Positions 38,528 through 47,611 of a stretch of 64,000 nucleotides of DNA are shown here, piece by piece; the stretch's first letter is position 1; every line of letters starts with the position of its first letter. The position numbers and the translations under genes are program-made. The notes beneath the pieces were generated by a model, which saw only the letters and a program-made list of their open reading frames with translations, had not been told where the DNA came from and did not search any database. Source of the stretch: Loktanella sp. UBA3435 (lineage in GTDB: Bacteria > Pseudomonadota > Alphaproteobacteria > Rhodobacterales > Rhodobacteraceae); assembly GCA_002378665.1 (NCBI GenBank), contig DFSO01000020.1:1-64000 (forward strand), read 5' to 3'.

Positions 38528-39127
38528 ATGACAAAGCCAGCGACACGCATTCAGAAAAAGAACCGGACAGCCATCCTCGCGGCTGCGCTAGAGGTATTCT
38601 CGCAATTCGGGTTTCGCGGCGCGACCCTCGATCAAATTGCTGATGCAGCAGGGCTCTCAAAGCCAAATCTGCTTTATTACTTTCCGTCCAAAGAAGAGAT
38701 TCACCAGCAGTTGCTGACCAGCCTCTTGTCAGCGTGGCTCGATCCGCTGCGCAAGATGGACGATGCTGGCGACCCGATTGAAGAAATTCTCGGATACGCC
38801 AAACGCAAGTTGGATTTGAGCCGCGACTACCCCCGCGAAAGCCGTCTATTCGCGAACGAAGTGCTGCAAGGCGTACCCCATCTTGGTGACACAATGCCCG
38901 CACTCAAAACGCTCGTCGATGAAAAGGCAAAAGTTATCAACGGCTGGGCGAAAGCAGGTAAAATCGTGGCGATAGACCCACATCACTTGATGTTTCTCAT
39001 CTGGGCGCAAACCCAGCACTACGCTGATTTTGACGCGCAGGTGCGTGCAGTCTTAGGCCGCGATGACCCCTTTCCAGAGGCTTTCGCATTCATGGAACAT
39101 ATGCTCCGCCGCACCCTCGCTCCGTAA
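38528..39127 (+). CDS. rutR: RutR-type TetR-family regulator of pyrimidine catabolism
   Basis: 199 residues: TetR helix-turn-helix at residues 10-60 (FSQFGFRGATLDQIADAAGL, SKPNLLYYFPSKEEI) and the YcdC/RutR-type C-terminal ligand domain (ESRLFANEVLQG, FLIWAQTQHYADF). AAGGTG precedes the ATG. The gene is divergent from hyuC and its stop is directly adjacent to the preA stop. The matching operator in front of hyuC supports local control. E. coli RutR responds to uracil and thymine; the same ligands are inferred. Confidence 0.9.
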   Translation: MTKPATRIQKKNRTAILAAALEVFSQFGFRGATLDQIADAAGLSKPNLLYYFPSKEEIHQQLLTSLLSAWLDPLRKMDDAGDPIEEILGYAKRKLDLSRDYPRESRLFANEVLQGVPHLGDTMPALKTLVDEKAKVINGWAKAGKIVAIDPHHLMFLIWAQTQHYADFDAQVRAVLGRDDPFPEAFAFMEHMLRRTLAP

Positions 39128-40432
39128 TTATTCCGCAGCAACAGCACCTGGATTATTCGGATGCGTGGTCCAGTTGGCGTATTTATCCGACACAACCTTG
39201 CCCGTGCGCGGATCAACCTCGCCTGCTTTCATCGGCTCCATCGTGATGCAATTCTCGACAGGGCAAACGTCAACACAAAGGTTGCACGCCACGCATTCCG
39301 CATCAATCACCTCAAACACACGGTCCGCAGACATCGAAATCGCTTGGTGAGACGTATCTTCACAAGCGGCATAGCAGCGCCCGCATTTGATACAATCGTC
39401 CTGCGAAATCTTTGCCTTGGCGACATAGTTCAGGTTCAAATATTGCCAATCGGTGACGTTCGGCACAGCCATGCCAACAAAGTCAGAAGTGCTCTCATAG
39501 CCCTTCTCGTCCATCCATTGCGACAGACCTGAGATCATCTCTTGCACGATCTTAAACCCGTAAGTCATTGCTGCCGTGCAAACCTGCACATTACCACAAC
39601 CCAGCGCCATAAACTCCGCCGCATCGCGCCAAGTGGTTACACCACCAATGCCCGAAATCGGCAGGCCATGGGTCTCAGGATGACGCGCAATTTCCGACAC
39701 CATTGACATCGCAATCGGCTTCACCGCAGGGCCACAGTAGCCACCATGTGAACCCTTGCCATCAATCGAAGGCTCAGGCGACATAGAGTCTAAATTGACA
39801 GAAGTAATCGAATTGATCGTATTGATCAGGCTCACCGCATCGGCACCACCACGCATTGCTGCAGCGGCAGGTTTGCGCACATCGGTAATGTTCGGGGTCA
39901 ACTTCACGATCACGGGCTTGTCGTAATATTGCTTACACCAACGCGTCACCATCTCGATATACTCGGGCACTTGTCCGACAGCCGCCCCCATGCCACGCTC
40001 TGACATCCCATGGGGACAGCCAAAGTTAAGCTCGATTCCATCAGCCCCAGTCGCCGCAACTTTCGGCAGGATATCTTTCCAAGCCTGCTCCTCGCACGGC
40101 ACCATAATCGACACTATTATAGCCCGATCAGGGTAATCCGCCTTCACACGAGTGATCTCTTCAAGGTTCACCTCAAGCGGGCGATCCGTGATCAACTCAA
40201 TATTATTGAGGCCCATCAACCGTCGATCCGCCCCGTAAATCGCACCATAGCGCGGTCCGTTCACGTTCACGACAGGGGGGCCTTCCATTCCCAATGTCTT
40301 CCAAACAACACCTCCCCAGCCGGCCTCAAACGCACGACGGACGTTGTATTCTTTGTCAGTCGGCGGCGCGGACGCGAGCCAAAATGGGTTTGGCGTAATG
40401 ATACCCAAAAAGTTCGTTGTTAGATCGGCCAT
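39128..40432 (-). CDS. preA: NAD-dependent dihydropyrimidine dehydrogenase subunit PreA
   Basis: FMN and iron-sulfur subunit that reduces uracil or thymine to the dihydropyrimidine, first step of the reductive pathway. 434 residues: TIM-barrel FMN domain with LNFGCPHGMSERGMGAAVGQ around residue 140 (active-site Cys region) and a C-terminal ferredoxin domain with two 4Fe-4S sets (CIKCGRCYAACED; CVACNLCVDVCPVENC). It starts one base after preT, in one operon. Confidence 0.96.
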   Translation of the reverse strand: MADLTTNFLGIITPNPFWLASAPPTDKEYNVRRAFEAGWGGVVWKTLGMEGPPVVNVNGPRYGAIYGADRRLMGLNNIELITDRPLEVNLEEITRVKADYPDRAIIVSIMVPCEEQAWKDILPKVAATGADGIELNFGCPHGMSERGMGAAVGQVPEYIEMVTRWCKQYYDKPVIVKLTPNITDVRKPAAAAMRGGADAVSLINTINSITSVNLDSMSPEPSIDGKGSHGGYCGPAVKPIAMSMVSEIARHPETHGLPISGIGGVTTWRDAAEFMALGCGNVQVCTAAMTYGFKIVQEMISGLSQWMDEKGYESTSDFVGMAVPNVTDWQYLNLNYVAKAKISQDDCIKCGRCYAACEDTSHQAISMSADRVFEVIDAECVACNLCVDVCPVENCITMEPMKAGEVDPRTGKVVSDKYANWTTHPNNPGAVAAE

Positions 40433-40433
40433 A

Positions 40434-41735
40434 TCAATTGCCTCCCATCAGGCTGGCATGAATATCCATCGCGGCATCGCGACCCTCGGCAACGGCCGTC
40501 ACGGTCAAATCATCACCCCCACTCGCACAATCACCGCCAGCCCAAACACCCTTGCGACTGGTACGCCCATTGGCATCAACAGCGATCTTGCGACCTTCCA
40601 GCGTTAGTCCCGCATCCGTCATTAAAGTCTGCCCAATCGCCTTGAACACCTGATCGGCAGTAATACGCACCACCTCAGCCGACCCGTCGGTATATGCCAA
40701 TTCAATCTCGCCATCGTGGATCGCTTTTGGCTGCAGGTTAAACATCAATTGCACGCCTTTTGACGCTGCCAAATCCTGCTCGTATTTACTCGCACCCATG
40801 CGGTCACGCCCACGGCGATAGGCAATCGTCACATTCCGCGCGCCCAGCAATTTGGATTGTACAGCGGCGTCGACAGCAGTCATACCGCCGCCGATCACCA
40901 CCACATCGCGACCAACTGGGAGAGACGTTAGATCGCTCGCCTGTCGCAGATCTGCGATGAAATCAACAGCGTCACTCACTCCGCTCTTGTCCTCACCATC
41001 TACCGACAGGGCATTCACACCACCCAAACCAACACTCAGAAAAACCGCATCATATTTGGCAGCCAGATCATCCAGAGAAAGATCAGCGCCAAGCGCCTTA
41101 CCCGTCTCAATCGTAATGCCACCGATACCCAGCAGCCAGTCAACCTCGCGGGCCGCAAAATCATTGGTCGACTTATAGGACGCAATCCCAAATTCGTTCA
41201 AACCACCCGCCTTTTTGCGGGCATCAAATACGGTCACATCAGACCCTAACATGGCCAATCTATGCGCGGCAGCGAGGCCAGCAGGCCCAGCGCCAACAAC
41301 GGCAATCGTCTTGCCAGTGGATGCCGCCCGCACAAACGGATGTGCTTGTTTTGCCATCAACGTATCGGTCGCATGACGCTGCAAACGGCCAATCTCGACG
41401 GGTTTGCCTTCCGCCGCCTCGCGCACACATGCCTCTTCACACAGGGTCTCGGTCGGACAAACGCGGGCGCACATGCCGCCCAGAATATTCTGTTCAAAAA
41501 TTGTTTTGGCCGCAGCCTCTGATGTGCCCGTCGCGATCTGGCGAATGAAGAGCGGGATATCAATCGACGTCGGGCAAGCCGTCACGCAGGGCGCATCATA
41601 GCAGAAATAACATCGGTCAGCCGCAACAGCCGCCTCATGATCCGCAAGCGGCGCATGCAAATCCGCAAAATTCAATTTCAACGCATCACCGCTCAATCGT
41701 GCGGCAACAATTCCAGTGGTGGTCGTGTCAGGCAT
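40434..41735 (-). CDS. preT: NAD-dependent dihydropyrimidine dehydrogenase subunit PreT
   Basis: Flavin subunit that passes electrons from NADH to PreA. 433 residues: N-terminal cysteine-rich iron-sulfur region (CYFCYDAPCVTACPTSID, later CARVCPTETLCEEAC), FAD site VVGAGPAGLAAAHRL near residue 137, NAD site VVIGGGMTAVDAA near 273. Start at 41735 is preferred (AGGGATG upstream); the frame is open to 41780 through a palindrome. Together with PreA it reproduces the domain set of eukaryotic DPD. Confidence 0.94.
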   Translation of the reverse strand: MPDTTTTGIVAARLSGDALKLNFADLHAPLADHEAAVAADRCYFCYDAPCVTACPTSIDIPLFIRQIATGTSEAAAKTIFEQNILGGMCARVCPTETLCEEACVREAAEGKPVEIGRLQRHATDTLMAKQAHPFVRAASTGKTIAVVGAGPAGLAAAHRLAMLGSDVTVFDARKKAGGLNEFGIASYKSTNDFAAREVDWLLGIGGITIETGKALGADLSLDDLAAKYDAVFLSVGLGGVNALSVDGEDKSGVSDAVDFIADLRQASDLTSLPVGRDVVVIGGGMTAVDAAVQSKLLGARNVTIAYRRGRDRMGASKYEQDLAASKGVQLMFNLQPKAIHDGEIELAYTDGSAEVVRITADQVFKAIGQTLMTDAGLTLEGRKIAVDANGRTSRKGVWAGGDCASGGDDLTVTAVAEGRDAAMDIHASLMGGN

Positions 41736-41748
41736 TCGGCATCCCTGT

Positions 41749-41764
41749 CTATCAAATTGGATAG
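41749..41764. promoter_or_regulatory. 16-bp palindrome upstream of preT
   Basis: CTATCAAATTGGATAG is symmetric at 14 of 16 positions (CTATC ... GATAG arms) and lies 14 bases before the preT ATG. It shares the string TATCAAAT with the RutR-like box 40 bases further upstream. It does not itself match the RutR consensus well; the binding factor is unknown. Confidence 0.4.
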
Positions 41765-41788
41765 CATCAGACTGACACAACTTTATTT

Positions 41789-41804
41789 TTTATCAAATGG
41801 TAAA
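41789..41804. promoter_or_regulatory. Degenerate RutR-like box upstream of preTA
   Basis: Read on the minus strand, TTTACCA-TT-TGATAAA matches the RutR consensus TTGACCANNTGGTCAA at 11 of 14 defined positions. It lies 54 bases before the preT ATG. Co-regulation with the hyuC operon is inferred from this and from pathway logic. Confidence 0.5.
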
Positions 41805-41862
41805 TTTTTGAAATCGCGAGAAATCTGCTAAAGGCCCGCGAAACCATCAAAATTCTGCCTAC

Positions 41863-42774
41863 TTAAAAGGCAAACGGCGCAACAATCTCGCGCCGACCTA
41901 GTGTCAGTGCATCCGCAACATGGACCATCGGCGCCAAATCAACATCCCTAGCGCCCGCTTTCAACAACGTCGCCATGCGGTCATAAAGTGCAGGATATTC
42001 TTCCAGCATAGTCCCCTGTGCTTCAACACCATTGATCACACAGCGGTTCCCGCCCTCAATCAAACGGACCTCGTCATCGTCCGCTCGGATCGTCATTTCC
42101 CACAATTGCTCACCCTGTTTGAGCCAATCAAACTCGGCCTTCACACCCCCCGAAAACACCAAGTCAGCGGCAATAGGCGTTTGACGGTTCTCAGGAAACT
42201 TCAAAACAGCCGACTGCAAATGAACAGGCGCGGGCAGCACCTCCGTCAAAATCGACAGCGCGTTAATTCCCGGATCAAACACACCCATGCCACCCGGCTC
42301 GAAAACCCACTCTTGGTTTGGATGCCAACGGCGCACGTCTTCTTTCCACATGATCTGCGCTTCAGTCACGACCTTGTTCGCTAAAAACGCCTTCGCCGCC
42401 GCAACACCCTTGGCCATGCGACTATGCCATGTCGCAAAGAGCGAAACGCCCGCCTTATGGGCCATCGCCTCCAATGCATGCACCTCGGCCAACGTCGCCC
42501 CCGGTGGCTTCTCCAACATCACATGACGACCCGCCGCAATTGCGCGAGACGCATAATCAAAACGGGGCACGGGCGGCAGGCAAAGCGAAACCACACGAAT
42601 GTCATCACGCTCAGACAACATCGCGTCGAAATCCGAATATGACGGCACCCCCTCAACACTACCCGCACGGCTCACCGTCGCCGCAAGTGTCCAATCAAGG
42701 GAGCCCGCAATCGCAGGCACGTGTTGATCCACGGCAATCTTGCCAATCCCCACCAGACAAATCGGTTGTTCCAT
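41863..42774 (-). CDS. Gfo/Idh/MocA-family oxidoreductase, probable D-galactose 1-dehydrogenase
   Basis: 303 residues: N-terminal Rossmann domain (CLVGIGKIAVDQHVPAIAG) and the family EKPPG motif (HVMLEKPPGAT near residue 93), then a substrate domain with WKEDVRRWHPNQEW and GMGVFDPGINALSILTE. These segments are typical of rhodobacterial galactose 1-dehydrogenases of the De Ley-Doudoroff pathway. No other galactose gene is nearby, so the substrate is inferred from family resemblance only. Start at 42774 chosen; it is divergent from the aldolase operon. Confidence 0.78.
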   Translation of the reverse strand: MEQPICLVGIGKIAVDQHVPAIAGSLDWTLAATVSRAGSVEGVPSYSDFDAMLSERDDIRVVSLCLPPVPRFDYASRAIAAGRHVMLEKPPGATLAEVHALEAMAHKAGVSLFATWHSRMAKGVAAAKAFLANKVVTEAQIMWKEDVRRWHPNQEWVFEPGGMGVFDPGINALSILTEVLPAPVHLQSAVLKFPENRQTPIAADLVFSGGVKAEFDWLKQGEQLWEMTIRADDDEVRLIEGGNRCVINGVEAQGTMLEEYPALYDRMATLLKAGARDVDLAPMVHVADALTLGRREIVAPFAF

Positions 42775-42903
42775 GTGCCGCTCTCCAAAAATGCCCCTCA
42801 CAAATCCCCCTTTTCAACAAAAGGATCAAGTCACCAAAGATGTCGGTTTCAGACTTGACCAAATGCCTGCACTGCTGCCAGCGTGACCAAAAAGGGAACC
42901 AAC

Positions 42904-43641
42904 ATGCAGAACATGGATAATTGGCAAGAACGCGTCGATCTGGCCGCAGCCTTTCGCTGGACCGCACGGCTCAATATGCACGAAGGGGTCGCAAACCACT
43001 TTTCGCTCGCGATCAACGGCGACGGGACAAAGTTCCTGATGAACCCCAATCAAATGCATTTCAGCAGGATCAAAGCCAGCGACATGATCGTCGTGGACGC
43101 CAATGACCCCGACACTCTCGAAGGGCCGAACGCACCTGATCCCACAGCTTGGGGTCTACACGGTGGCATCCATCGCGGCGTTCCTCATGCACGTTGTGCG
43201 ATGCACGTGCATTCGATTCACGCGACGGTTTTGGCCTGTATGGAAGACAGCCTTCTTCCGCCGCTCGACCAAAACGCCTGCACGTTTTACGAACGACAGG
43301 TTGTCGATGAAAACTACGGCGGTCTCGCGTTTGAGGATGAGGGCGCACGTTGCGCCACCCTACTCACAGACCCCGATAAAAAGGTCATGACCATGGGCAA
43401 CCACGGCATCATGATTATCGGCGACACTGTCGCAGAAACCTTTAATAGACTCTATTATTTCGAACGCGCTTGCGAAACCTACATCCGCGCCCTGCAAACA
43501 GGTAAGCCCCTGCGCATAATCCCCCACGACATCGCACGCAAAACCTCGGCAGAGCTTGCGGGTTACCCCGAACAAGACATTCGACACCTCAATGAACTCA
43601 AGGCCATTCTCGACGAAGAAGGCTCTAACTATGCCAAATAG
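42904..43641 (+). CDS. Class II aldolase/adducin family protein
   Basis: 245 residues with the fuculose-phosphate-aldolase/adducin fold. The zinc site is visible as MHVHSIHATVL near residue 100, and the later conserved His in MGNHGIMIIGDT near 163. Members include sugar-phosphate aldolases, decarboxylases and non-enzymatic adducin-like proteins; which applies is unclear. AAGGGA lies 8 bases before the ATG at 42904. It is first in a five-gene operon with CoA-ester enzymes, an uncommon partnership that suggests a chain-shortening or decarboxylation step. Confidence 0.85.
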   Translation: MQNMDNWQERVDLAAAFRWTARLNMHEGVANHFSLAINGDGTKFLMNPNQMHFSRIKASDMIVVDANDPDTLEGPNAPDPTAWGLHGGIHRGVPHARCAMHVHSIHATVLACMEDSLLPPLDQNACTFYERQVVDENYGGLAFEDEGARCATLLTDPDKKVMTMGNHGIMIIGDTVAETFNRLYYFERACETYIRALQTGKPLRIIPHDIARKTSAELAGYPEQDIRHLNELKAILDEEGSNYAK

Positions 43642-43653
43642 GACCATTCTCTC

Positions 43654-44814
43654 ATGATTTACGGCCTCACAGAAGAAAACATCATGATCGCCGAGACCGT
43701 GCGCGCGTTTGTGGAAAAAGAGATTTATCCCCACGAAGCAGAAGTCGAGCGTACTGGCGTCGTGCCCAATGAGATCGCGCAAGATATCAAGCGCAAAACT
43801 CTCGATCTTGGGTTTTACGCCTGCAACTTCCCCGAAAGCGTCGGCTGCGCAGGCCTCAACCACCGCGAATTTGCGCTCGTCGAGCGTGAGCTTGGGCGCG
43901 GCTCTATGGCGCTTAATCACTTCTTTGGCCGCCCGCAAAACATCCTCATGGCTTGCAAAAACGACCAAATCGATCGCTACCTGATGCCCGCCGTGCGCGG
44001 CGAGAAAATGGACGCGCTCGCAATGACCGAACCAGGTGCAGGCTCCGACGTGCGCGGCATGAAATGCAGTGCCGTGCGTGACGGTGGCGATTGGGTCGTG
44101 AACGGGACAAAGCATTTTATCTCAGGCGCCGAACACGCCGACTTCATCATCGTTTTCATCGCAACGGGCGAAGACCAAACGCCGCGCGGCCCCAAAAAGC
44201 GGATCACCACATTCCTCGTTGATCGCGGCACACCGGGTTTCACAATCCGCGACGGTTACAAATCAGTCTCGCATCGCGGCTACAAAAACATGATCCTCGA
44301 ATTCGACGATTGCCGTCTGCCAGATGCGCAAGTCTTGGGCGAGGTCGACGGCGGTTTCGCGGTTATGAACGAGTGGCTCTACGCCACGCGGATCACAGTC
44401 GCCACCATGTCCGTTGGCCGCGCACGGCGCGTCTTTGATTACGCTCTCAACTACGCAGCGGAACGCGAACAATTTGGCCAACCCATCGGCAAATTCCAAG
44501 GGGTCAGCTTCCAGCTTGCTGATATGATCACCGAAATCGACGCCGCCGACCTGCTCACGCTTGCAGCCGCCGATAGGCTCGACCAAGGACTGCCCGCCAA
44601 CCGCGAAATCGCCAGCGCAAAACTCTACGCCAGCGAAATGCTTGGTCGTGTCACAGACGCCGCAATCCAAATTCACGGCGGTATGGGCCTCATGGACGAT
44701 TATCCGTTGGAACGTTTCTGGCGCGATGCACGGGTCGAACGCATCTGGGACGGCACGTCAGAAATCCAGCGGCACATCATCAGCCGCGATCTTTTGCGTC
44801 CCCTCGGCGCATGA
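43654..44814 (+). CDS. Acyl-CoA dehydrogenase (CaiA/short-chain type)
   Basis: 386 residues, full-length flavoprotein: MTEPGAGSDVRGM near residue 125 (FAD/substrate contact), RITVATMSVGRARRVFDYAL, REQFGQPIGKFQGVSFQLAD, and QIHGGMGLMDDYPLERFWRDAR near the C-terminus with DGTSEIQR supplying the usual catalytic acidic region. It oxidises an acyl-CoA to the 2-enoyl-CoA, or in CaiA works in reverse. It sits 12 bases after the aldolase gene and overlaps the ligase start by four bases. Electrons would go to ETF, not encoded here. Confidence 0.9.
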   Translation: MIYGLTEENIMIAETVRAFVEKEIYPHEAEVERTGVVPNEIAQDIKRKTLDLGFYACNFPESVGCAGLNHREFALVERELGRGSMALNHFFGRPQNILMACKNDQIDRYLMPAVRGEKMDALAMTEPGAGSDVRGMKCSAVRDGGDWVVNGTKHFISGAEHADFIIVFIATGEDQTPRGPKKRITTFLVDRGTPGFTIRDGYKSVSHRGYKNMILEFDDCRLPDAQVLGEVDGGFAVMNEWLYATRITVATMSVGRARRVFDYALNYAAEREQFGQPIGKFQGVSFQLADMITEIDAADLLTLAAADRLDQGLPANREIASAKLYASEMLGRVTDAAIQIHGGMGLMDDYPLERFWRDARVERIWDGTSEIQRHIISRDLLRPLGA

Positions 44815-46826
44815 CTCGCGATCTCTCCCGCCTGCTCCGCCCACGCTCCATCGCGGTCGTCGGCGGCGGCGCTTGGTGTCGTGCGGTCCTGAACCAACTG
44901 ACCAAGGCGGGCTTTGCAGGCGACATCTGGCCCGTTCACCCTAAAGGCGGCGCAATTGGAAATGTTAGTGTCTATTCCAGCTTAACTGATCTCCCATCTC
45001 CGCCTGATGCGACATTTATCGGCATCAATCGCACGGCGACGATCGACACGGTCCAAGACCTGTCAAACATGGGTGCAGGTGGCGCCGTCTGCTTTGCATC
45101 TGGCTTCGCCGAGGTTGAAGACGGTGCGGACCTAAACGCAGCACTCCTTGCCGCTGCTGGGGAAATGCCGATCCTTGGCCCGAACTGCTATGGCATGATC
45201 AACAACTGTGACGGCGCTTTATTATGGCCCGACCAACATGGCTGCATACCTGTTGAGCGCGGCGTGGCGATCCTTACACAATCGTCAAACATCGCGATCA
45301 ACCTAACAATGCAATCGCGCGCATTGCCGATCAGCTATGTCATTACCTGCGGCAACCAAGCGCAAACGACACAAGCCGAAATCGCTTTAGGACTACTCGA
45401 TGACCCCCGGGTCACCGCAATTGGCCTCCATATCGAGGGGTTCGGCGACATTGCCGCGTGGCAAACCCTTGCCCGCGCAGCCAAAGCAAAAAATATACCG
45501 CTCATTGCTTTAAAAGTCGGCAAATCCACCCAAGCGCAATCCGCCACAATCTCGCATACTGCGTCTCTGGCAGGCAGTGACGCAGGTGCGGCGTCCCTTC
45601 TCAAACGCCTCGGGATCGCCCGCGTTGACGATCTCGCGACCTTCCTCGAAACCCTCAAAATCCTGCACACAGTTGGCCCGCTCCCCAGCGGCAATATTGC
45701 CTCGATTAGCTGCTCAGGCGGTGAGGCCTCGCTGACCGCCGACCTTGCCCACGATCTTGATCTCACCTTCCCTCCGCTCAACCAAACACAGCATAATGCC
45801 TTGTTTGCAGCCCTCGGGCCCAAGGTCGCGCTTGCAAATCCGCTCGACTACCACACCTATGTCTGGCGCGATGCGGAGGCGATGACGTCCGCATTTTCCG
45901 CCATGATAGACCCTAATTTGGCGCTGACGTTGCTGATCGTGGACTTCCCCCGCGCGGACCGCTGCGACGCGACTGATTGGGATTGCACGATCCAAGCCGC
46001 CCTACGTACGCGCGCCAATACAGGCGGCAATATCGCCATGGTCGCGACCTTGCCAGAACTCCTGCCAGAGAATGTCGCCCAAACGCTCCTCGCCGGCGGC
46101 GTGATCCCATTAAACGGACACCGCGAGGCACTCCTTGCGGCGGAGGCGGCTCGCACCCAACTTGCAACCGACATCAATCTCGACATTTGCATATCAAACA
46201 ATACGGAACCCGCGACGCAACTGACCGAAGCCGAGGCCAAAGCTGCTCTTCAAGCCTTCGGCCTCCAAATTCCCCAACAAATCGTTACCGAAAACCTTCT
46301 CGAAGCCCCCCTGCACACCCTCCGCTACCCTGTCGCCCTCAAGGGGATCGGCATCGCACATAAAACCGAGGCAGGCGCGGTGATCCTGCATCTAAACTCC
46401 GCGGACGAGGTGGCAGTCGTCGCCAAAACCATGCCTGTCACGCAGTTTCTGATAGAAGAAATGGTTACAGGCACCGTCGCCGAATTGCTCCTTGGCATCG
46501 TCAAAGATCCAGCACATGGGTTTATCCTGACAATCGGCGCGGGCGGTATCTTGACCGAAATCCTGCAGGACACTGTGTCGCTACTTGTTCCGAGCAGCAC
46601 GGAGGCCATAAAACGATCTCTAACACAGCTAAAAGTCTCCAAGCTACTTGACGGCTATCGCGGCAAACCCGCAGCAAATGTCGACGCCATAGTTCATGCG
46701 ATCAGGTCGATCCAAGACTACGTGCTTGCCAATCACGACACGATTGAGGAAGTTGAAATCAACCCTTTGATCTGCACGCAGTCCTCCGCGATTGCCGTAG
46801 ATGCCCTCATCAGGATCGCAAAATGA
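44811..46826 (+). CDS. ADP-forming acyl-CoA synthetase (acetate-CoA ligase family)
   Basis: 671 residues in the fused alpha-beta arrangement of NDP-forming acyl-CoA synthetases: CoA-binding domain at the N-terminus (RPRSIAVVGGGAW), succinyl-CoA-synthetase-like flavodoxin domains with ISHTASLAGSDAG near residue 245 (phosphohistidine region), and a C-terminal ATP-grasp domain from about residue 470 (LTEAEAKAALQAFGL, YPVALKG, LLLGIVKDPAHG). It activates a carboxylic acid with ATP and CoA; the acid is unknown. Overlaps both neighbours by four bases. Confidence 0.88.
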   Translation: MTRDLSRLLRPRSIAVVGGGAWCRAVLNQLTKAGFAGDIWPVHPKGGAIGNVSVYSSLTDLPSPPDATFIGINRTATIDTVQDLSNMGAGGAVCFASGFAEVEDGADLNAALLAAAGEMPILGPNCYGMINNCDGALLWPDQHGCIPVERGVAILTQSSNIAINLTMQSRALPISYVITCGNQAQTTQAEIALGLLDDPRVTAIGLHIEGFGDIAAWQTLARAAKAKNIPLIALKVGKSTQAQSATISHTASLAGSDAGAASLLKRLGIARVDDLATFLETLKILHTVGPLPSGNIASISCSGGEASLTADLAHDLDLTFPPLNQTQHNALFAALGPKVALANPLDYHTYVWRDAEAMTSAFSAMIDPNLALTLLIVDFPRADRCDATDWDCTIQAALRTRANTGGNIAMVATLPELLPENVAQTLLAGGVIPLNGHREALLAAEAARTQLATDINLDICISNNTEPATQLTEAEAKAALQAFGLQIPQQIVTENLLEAPLHTLRYPVALKGIGIAHKTEAGAVILHLNSADEVAVVAKTMPVTQFLIEEMVTGTVAELLLGIVKDPAHGFILTIGAGGILTEILQDTVSLLVPSSTEAIKRSLTQLKVSKLLDGYRGKPAANVDAIVHAIRSIQDYVLANHDTIEEVEINPLICTQSSAIAVDALIRIAK

Positions 46827-47605
46827 CTAGTCCGATTATGACCAAACGCGAAGGTGCCATCCTTCACGTCACGCTTAACCGCCCCAAGGCAAATGCCATC
46901 GACTTGGCGACCTCTAAAATCATGGGCGAAACCTTCGCCGCATTCCGCGACGATCCCGAATTGCGCGTTGCGATTATCACAGGCGAGGGCGATAAATTCT
47001 TCTGCCCTGGTTGGGATCTCAAGGCCGCAAATGATGGTGATGCCGTTGATGGTGATTACGGCGTCGGCGGTTTTGGCGGTCTGCAAGAGCTCCGCGACCT
47101 CAACAAACCCGTGATTGCCGCTGTAAACGGGATCGCCTGCGGCGGCGGTTTAGAGCTCGCGCTTTCTGCCGATATTATCCTCGCCGCTGATCACGCAACA
47201 TTCGCACTCCCCGAAATCCGATCTGGCACTGTCGCAGATGCCGCCAGCATCAAACTGCCAAAGCGTATTCCCTACCATATCGCGATGGAATTGCTGCTCA
47301 CCGGTCGTTGGTTCGACACGACCGAGGCGCTCGGCTGGGGTCTCATTAACCACGTCTACCCTGCGACCAAACTACAAGACGCCGCGTGGAAGATGGCACG
47401 CCTTATCGCCTCTGGGCCTCCGCTCGTTTATGCCGCGATCAAGGAAATCGTGCGCGACGCCGAGGACAGCAAATTCCAAGACGCCATGAACCGCGTCACA
47501 GGTCGTCAACTCGCTAGCGTCGACATTCTCTATTCCTCGGAAGATCAGGCAGAAGGAGCACGTGCCTTCGCCGAAAAGCGTAATCCTGTCTGGAAGGGCC
47601 GCTAG
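46823..47605 (+). CDS. Enoyl-CoA hydratase family, carnitinyl-CoA dehydratase (CaiD)-like
   Basis: 260-residue crotonase-family protein with CDS elements close to CaiD: FFCPGWDLKAAN near residue 60, NGIACGGGLELALSADI with catalytic Glu near 110, and FALPEIRSGTVADAASIKLPKRIPY. CaiD interconverts crotonobetainyl-CoA and carnitinyl-CoA; other short hydratases are close, so the substrate is tentative. It overlaps the CoA ligase stop by four bases and is six bases from the next gene. Confidence 0.83.
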   Translation: MTSPIMTKREGAILHVTLNRPKANAIDLATSKIMGETFAAFRDDPELRVAIITGEGDKFFCPGWDLKAANDGDAVDGDYGVGGFGGLQELRDLNKPVIAAVNGIACGGGLELALSADIILAADHATFALPEIRSGTVADAASIKLPKRIPYHIAMELLLTGRWFDTTEALGWGLINHVYPATKLQDAAWKMARLIASGPPLVYAAIKEIVRDAEDSKFQDAMNRVTGRQLASVDILYSSEDQAEGARAFAEKRNPVWKGR

Positions 47606-47611
47606 AACGCC

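Noticed and set aside
38427..38903. Minus-strand frame opposite the RutR-type gene
   Set aside because: It overlaps the hyuC promoter and the helix-turn-helix of the regulator gene, which is clearly the coding strand.
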